From assembly GCF_018143015.1 (NCBI RefSeq), contig NC_054740.1, positions 41,929,180 to 41,993,179 on the forward strand: a stretch of DNA of 64,000 nt. The letters run 5' to 3'. Below, piece after piece: positions 59,280 through 64,000 of the stretch. The DNA comes from Lytechinus variegatus. Its lineage: Eukaryota; Echinodermata; Echinoidea; Temnopleuroida; Toxopneustidae. Position 1 is the stretch's first letter. Every line of letters begins with the position of its first letter. The position numbers and the translations under genes are program-made. Under the pieces are notes generated by a model. It did not search any database, was not told the DNA's origin, and was given only the letters and a program-made list of their open reading frames with translations.

Positions 59280-61190
59280 TTGTATGTGTATGCAATTTAA
59301 CCCTATGTAAAATTAAAGATATATATATAGGAAAATACTCCAAGCATTCTTAGTACCAGTGTGTATTTTGTAACAGTTGACATGACAATGAATAACCACA
59401 AGGTATAGCATAATTTAAACTCATATTTTTTCAATAAAGCTATTCAAAGCTGTCTGAAGCAAAAATTGTTTTAAATACTGGAGATATAGAAATCCATATA
59501 CACAAACAAAGACATATATAAAACTAAGATTTGTTATTTACAATCCTATGTTCAATTTCTTTTATTTTAAATCACAGTTGTTTTTTGAAACTACAATACT
59601 TACAGTGATGCAAAAAAATGACATTATCTACACAAAAGAAGAATCTTTAACTGTGGTTATGTTCAATCCCATTCAATATTTATATATTGCAATAAAATAC
59701 ATTGAAATACATAACATCAGTGATCAGTGGGCCTATCAGACCTTGATGTATTATTTTACAGAAATCCTTTTTACATTTAAACATCAAAAGAATTCAAGTG
59801 AATTAAAAAGATTTAACGACCTCAAGTTACTTAAAATATTGTTTAGAAAAAAATAAACTGTTAACGTAAACCGATGGGGTTCAGATGGTAGTTGGATTGA
59901 CCCTGTCACACAAATGATCCACAATTAATGAAAAATGCCTATTGAAATCAGTCTGGTATGTAAATTACTATTTTATACTATTTCCATTCAATAAAAATAA
60001 AGTAGTTAGATTAGAATGTACAATGTTAAGTAGAAATAAATATATACAAAGCAATACGGGAATTCGTATTGAAAAGCAAAGAAAAAAAAGATGGAGAAGT
60101 AATAATAAGCTTAATTATTGTATATACGTGGAATAACGAATGTGAATTTTGAGCTTTCATATCCGTGGTCATCTTATCAAACTTGAGAGCAAAACTGATC
60201 AGTGACCCCTCATTTGAAAAGGTTTAAAATGTGTGTGTATTCTGAATTTATGTTGGACATCCGAAGGATCATTCGTATGTTCTTCATGAATTCTAAATAC
60301 AGACCCAAACTAAGATAATAAGGGTGGGGGTCACCTTGAATATAAATGTATGTTGTTTTAATACAGGTTAAAAAATAGAGAAATATCTACGTGATGATTT
60401 GATAAAATCCATCAAAGAATAAGATAATTATTACATTTTAAAGATTTTGATTTGTGACATATATACGAGAAGCTCCCCCATTATTGATGTGTCCGATGAT
60501 TTGTCTACCTCACAAATAAAATCGCCTTCTACTTCAAATGATATTTTTGGAATTCATATCACATGACATATAGAAGAGCTGTTTGTCCGTGACGTCACAA
60601 AATCTTTAATCATCAATTATGTCTCAATACATATATTTATAAATAGGCACACAGCGTGTCCCCAAAAAAATGTACGCGTAATAATTCAAAAACCGAAGTT
60701 TCAGATGAATAAATAGGAAGCTGAATTTATTTTTCAGTTGCTTAAAATGTCAAAGGTCTCGCCTCACCAGTTTTTAACTGACAAGCAGTGCAATAGTCCA
60801 TTCAAAATTTAATAATGGAAAATACACACGGATGGAGATAAAATGACATGCCTGATTCGATGTTTCACTTACATTTTAACAACTGCATGATCTTGTTCTC
60901 ATTAATACTTTTACCACTGGCAATATTCCCTTTGATTTTTCACAGTGTTAAACCATTCATTGTCATGTAAAACGTCTTCATTGCCAGCTTATTGAGATTC
61001 TGCACTTCTTTTTTTTCAGGACGGCGCACTGATCAACCTATCAAAGTATCATTCGTGAAACAAAGATCATAATTAGAAGTTTCTTGCCCTTATGAACATG
61101 TTTACGTTTATGATTATGATAAGACTGGTCAGATCAGGGAATTTCCCCTGATCAATGGGTTGACATGCTACACACAATGCACAGATGCAG
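59280..61190. other. No gene recognised
   Basis: Very AT-rich sequence. The longest open frame (about 100 codons near 59550-59856) is Ile/Lys/Phe-rich, with no domain and no splice or start context, so I do not call it. It probably includes the 3' UTR of the minus-strand gene ending at 61197. Confidence 0.4.
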
Positions 61191-61196
61191 AGATAG

Positions 61197-61778
61197 TTAA
61201 TCGTTATCTGGGGGAGTGAGTTTGGCTGTATCGTTAGACATGCTTTCTGTCTCAACGTGCTCAATGTCCTTGTTCGCATCGTTCTCAGGAGCCACCTTAG
61301 AGGAAGATTTGCAATGGATCACTGCGTATCGAATACCACCTACTATGGCGGCAGTTCCAGCCAAAGACACAATTACAATTCCTGCTAGTGCACCAGGCGA
61401 TAGTGATTCCTCAGAGGGACTTGTTGTCGGAACTCTACCTTCAGATGTCGTCTCTTCGGGTTCCCTGGTTGTGTTTCTTTCTGTATTGTTAGTGCTTGTG
61501 GGGCTGGTTGCATCAATAGTTATAGAAATTTCCGTAGAATTAGTTCCGTCAGACGTTGATGATAACCCCTGCGATTGACTGGTCGCATCATTAGTTGTTG
61601 AATTTCCTGGTGGGCTTACATCTGAAGTTGTAGCATTTCCTGATGTATCAGTTTGAACAGAAGATGTCGGAATCATGGTAGTAGCAGTAACATCTGTTGT
61701 TGATGCTTCCAACTTTGGAATGTAAGCTGCTGATATTATCAGCATCATTGCCAATCTGTATGTCACACGGAACGGCAT
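61197..61778 (-). CDS. Small Ser/Thr-rich single-pass membrane protein (mucin-like), 193 aa
   Basis: I chose the ATG at 61776-61778 because an acceptor-like ATGCAG lies directly before it. An in-frame ATG eight codons earlier would fall in that intron. The protein starts with a signal peptide (MPFRVTYRLAMMLIISAAYI, cleavage near EAS). About 105 residues rich in Ser and Thr follow, with several N-glycosylation sequons (NAT, NST, NGT-type). One hydrophobic helix (LAGIVIVSLAGTAAIVGGI) is followed by a basic and Cys stop (RYAVIHCKSSSK) and an acidic tail ending TPPDND. That is the layout of type I cell-surface mucin-like proteins. I recognise no named family. The stop is TAA at 61197-61199. Further 5' exons may be non-coding. 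Lack of homology is the main doubt, but composition and topology are coherent. Confidence 0.7.
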   Translation of the reverse strand: MPFRVTYRLAMMLIISAAYIPKLEASTTDVTATTMIPTSSVQTDTSGNATTSDVSPPGNSTTNDATSQSQGLSSTSDGTNSTEISITIDATSPTSTNNTERNTTREPEETTSEGRVPTTSPSEESLSPGALAGIVIVSLAGTAAIVGGIRYAVIHCKSSSKVAPENDANKDIEHVETESMSNDTAKLTPPDND

Positions 61779-62339
61779 CCTGCATTGGAGGATATAACAC
61801 ACAGAGACATTGATGGCATCACAGTTTTAGAACAGGGAATCAGTAGATGATAATTTAGCCTGCCCAATTAAATATTGTTTATCATATCCACAATACGAAA
61901 TTTCATTCAATTACATGTATGTCAGATTTGTATTTGCTGTTTATATCGCATCTCAATTTCTGATGTGTGCCATATAAATCACCATTTCGAATCGTCTCTT
62001 TTTGTATTACTCTAATATATACAAGACTGATTGAATTCTCCTTTCGAAGTTGATCGTGATCATAATATATTTGTAAAGTAATGGCAACATACTAAAGAAC
62101 AATTGGAATTAATCACTTAAAAATGACGGCCTAGAGATCGGACTTTCAAATAATATTTGATAATATTCTTTTTCCCAAACTTGTTTCAATCGCATTGCTT
62201 TGATGTAAATTGGCTATTCTCTTGTAAATGTCACGAAGCCCTCTTCTCGAATTGCTTCAATCACACAATGCAACAGCCATAACCATCGACGCTCTGTCGT
62301 CAGTATCAGTATTATTCGCTCCGCGACGCAAGACGGATT

Positions 62340-62600
62340 AAAAAACACATTCAATGTAATGAAAATGCCGGTCAAATGACAAGGAACAGCTTGGAGGTCT
62401 TTGTCTTTGTTTCGGAGCTGACGAAAAATTGCAAACACTGTCTTACCACACTCAAGGACGAAACTTCTGTTTTGATTCACCAATTTCCGATAAAGACTTC
62501 TTGGTTGTTGTTTTTTTTTTGTTATCGCACTTAACAACAATATATTTTCTATGTTCTTGAATCCGTTTCTGCGTCGTGGATCGATAACCCCCTCGACCAT
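62340..62600. repeat. Foldback repeat, GTCGAAAATTG family (last copy)
   Basis: Contains AATGAAAATGCCGGTCAAAT, GGAGGTCTTTGTC, TTCGGAGCTGACGAAA and GATAAAGACTTCTTGGTTGT, in the same order as 3001-3270 and 51590-51860. The 143-codon minus-strand frame here lies mostly within the repeat and is not called. Confidence 0.6.
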
Positions 62601-63695
62601 TTGCGACCTTTTTGTCGCGCGACAGCCTACTGCAACAGGCATCAATCGTTATTCATCTCATAAGATCGCACAGAGGCTTTCACAAATGCAACAGCTGTCG
62701 TACATTAAAAAAGAACAGCCATTAAACCCCGTTGCACGAGTAAGTCGCATATCCTCGTATTGTGCTCGTGCGAACACATGCAAATGTTGCACGAGGGACT
62801 GCGAGTGGTTTGAAATCAGTCTCAATACTTGCACGACTATGTATAGTCGTGAGAGTCGACGTCGACGATTGCTCGTGTGTTTGAATGAAACCAGTGCGAG
62901 TGTTCGTGTGATTGATGTGAGGTATTGACCAATTCGAACTCAGAGCAATGTAATATACCAGCCATATCCTGGGGCTTCCAATGGGCCGATAGCAAATCTG
63001 CAATGAGCTAGATGCGCGTACGTACATAGCATTTTGTTTGAATGAGCTAATAAATTAAACTTGCATTATTACAGATGTTTGATCGGAAATGTTTGATTTA
63101 TGTTTTAAAAGGCAAAAATATAAACTCATCTTGCCCTTTTAGTTTCGTGCAGTATATATTACATTTTTTCTTATATTTATCGCCCTCTTTTTTTTTAATT
63201 CTTAACTCTTATTTTATAACACCGAGGAACGGTCGTATACATGCCAACGGTGCACCACCGCGGTGGTGCAATGTTGTAAGCCGTGTTGCGACCATTCTTG
63301 CAACAGTCTTATGGCCTATATAATTATTATCGCACCCAGTCGCAAGGTAGATTGCTAGCACATGTGTAAGTGTCGACTATTTAAAGAGCGACTACTTAGT
63401 TGTGCCACCTCTCGTATCAAACCGTACAACGTCGAACAACACTCACACAATTATCACCCGACCGATGTTACGATCTGATGCGAGTGAATCGATCGTATTT
63501 GATCGCGTTTGGGTTTTGAACATGTTCAAAATTCAAATGCGACCAGTCAGGACCGCCTCGAGTTCGTGCGATCGTCTACCACGACTGCGAGTGCTCGCAA
63601 GACACCAAGAGATCGATCGTGCAACAACAAGCATGACAAGAAAAATTTGTTGCAGGCGTTCGTAAACTGGTCGTACGTCAATTGTGAAAGGGGCT
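62601..63695. other. CGA/CGT-rich tract, no gene recognised
   Basis: Unusually rich in TCGTGCGA, GAGTCGAC and GCGAGT-type motifs compared with the rest of the window. Several open frames occur on both strands because stops are scarce in this composition, and none has a recognisable domain. A perfect 20-bp palindrome lies at 63251-63270. Confidence 0.4.
63251..63270. repeat. Perfect 20-bp palindrome
   Basis: TGCACCACCGCGGTGGTGCA equals its own reverse complement. It lies in the CG-dinucleotide-rich tract; function unknown. Confidence 0.9.
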
Positions 63696-64000
63696 GAATA
63701 TGAGGGTGGCAGGGTAGCAAATTAATAGATAGAAACCATCAGAATGATATTTTTACCATCTTTCCCTTCTTGAGGGGTGGGGGGAAAAGAAGTACATTCT
63801 GATGCATTGATTAATCTTGACCCCAAACGTACTCATCATGTTGCAACCGAATTCCATGTTATAGACTAATGCTAACATTCACAGACTTGATAAGCCTATC
63901 AAAATGCCTACACTTCAGGCCTGCTCTCTGTACCCTTTTCGTAGACAAAGCGATCGACCAACTTTTAGCTTCAAGTACATTAAGTATGAGCCAATGAACC
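63696..64000 (+). repeat. Interspersed repeat, about 300 bp (copy 2, cut by window end)
   Basis: Homologous to 57118-57418 along its whole visible length, including TTGATAAGCCTATCAAAATG and GTAGACAAAG. Confidence 0.85.

Noticed and set aside
62214-62645. 143-codon minus-strand gene
   Set aside because: Most of it lies in a copy of the dispersed GTCGAAAATTG foldback family, and no domain is visible.

Overview
The window looks like animal nuclear DNA, most likely from an echinoderm (probably a sea urchin). It is AT-rich, has short exons with GT/AG introns, and is packed with short palindromic DNA elements, tRNA-derived SINEs, microsatellites and long G or C runs. The species call is inference. 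I saw no operons, CRISPR arrays, rRNA genes or recognisable LTR or viral element.

The main content is a tandem cluster of three plus-strand genes for secreted subtilisin-type serine proteases of the aqualysin/proteinase K branch (family S8A with an I9 propeptide). They lie at 16520-22184, 33535-41716 and 45456-55052. Each has eight coding exons with the same intron phases. Asp, His, the oxyanion Asn and Ser fall in exons 4, 5, 6 and 7. Genes 1 and 2 are close relatives inside a larger duplicated block (about 14.5-22.4 kb and 26.2-42.3 kb). Gene 3 is more diverged. Gene 2 (374 aa) and gene 3 (392 aa) look intact. Gene 1 has a 2-base insertion in exon 7 that ends its frame before the catalytic Ser. 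Gene 3 has a Ser-rich insert before the mature domain and has lost one of the two aqualysin-type cysteine pairs.

The flanks hold two other likely genes. The last exon of a multi-pass membrane protein, probably TLC-domain, lies at 7829-8786 (+). A small Ser/Thr-rich single-pass membrane protein lies at 61197-61778 (-).

The rest is mostly mobile DNA and simple repeats. A decayed CR1/L2-like LINE (29126-32425) sits in the promoter-side flank of gene 2. There are four or five tRNA-derived SINEs and several families of palindromic non-autonomous elements. Intron 2 of all three protease genes carries a tandem array: (GAT)n in genes 1 and 2, and a 96-bp minisatellite in gene 3. Insertions present in only one of the two duplicate blocks give a relative timeline. 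Stretches not listed held nothing I could recognise.
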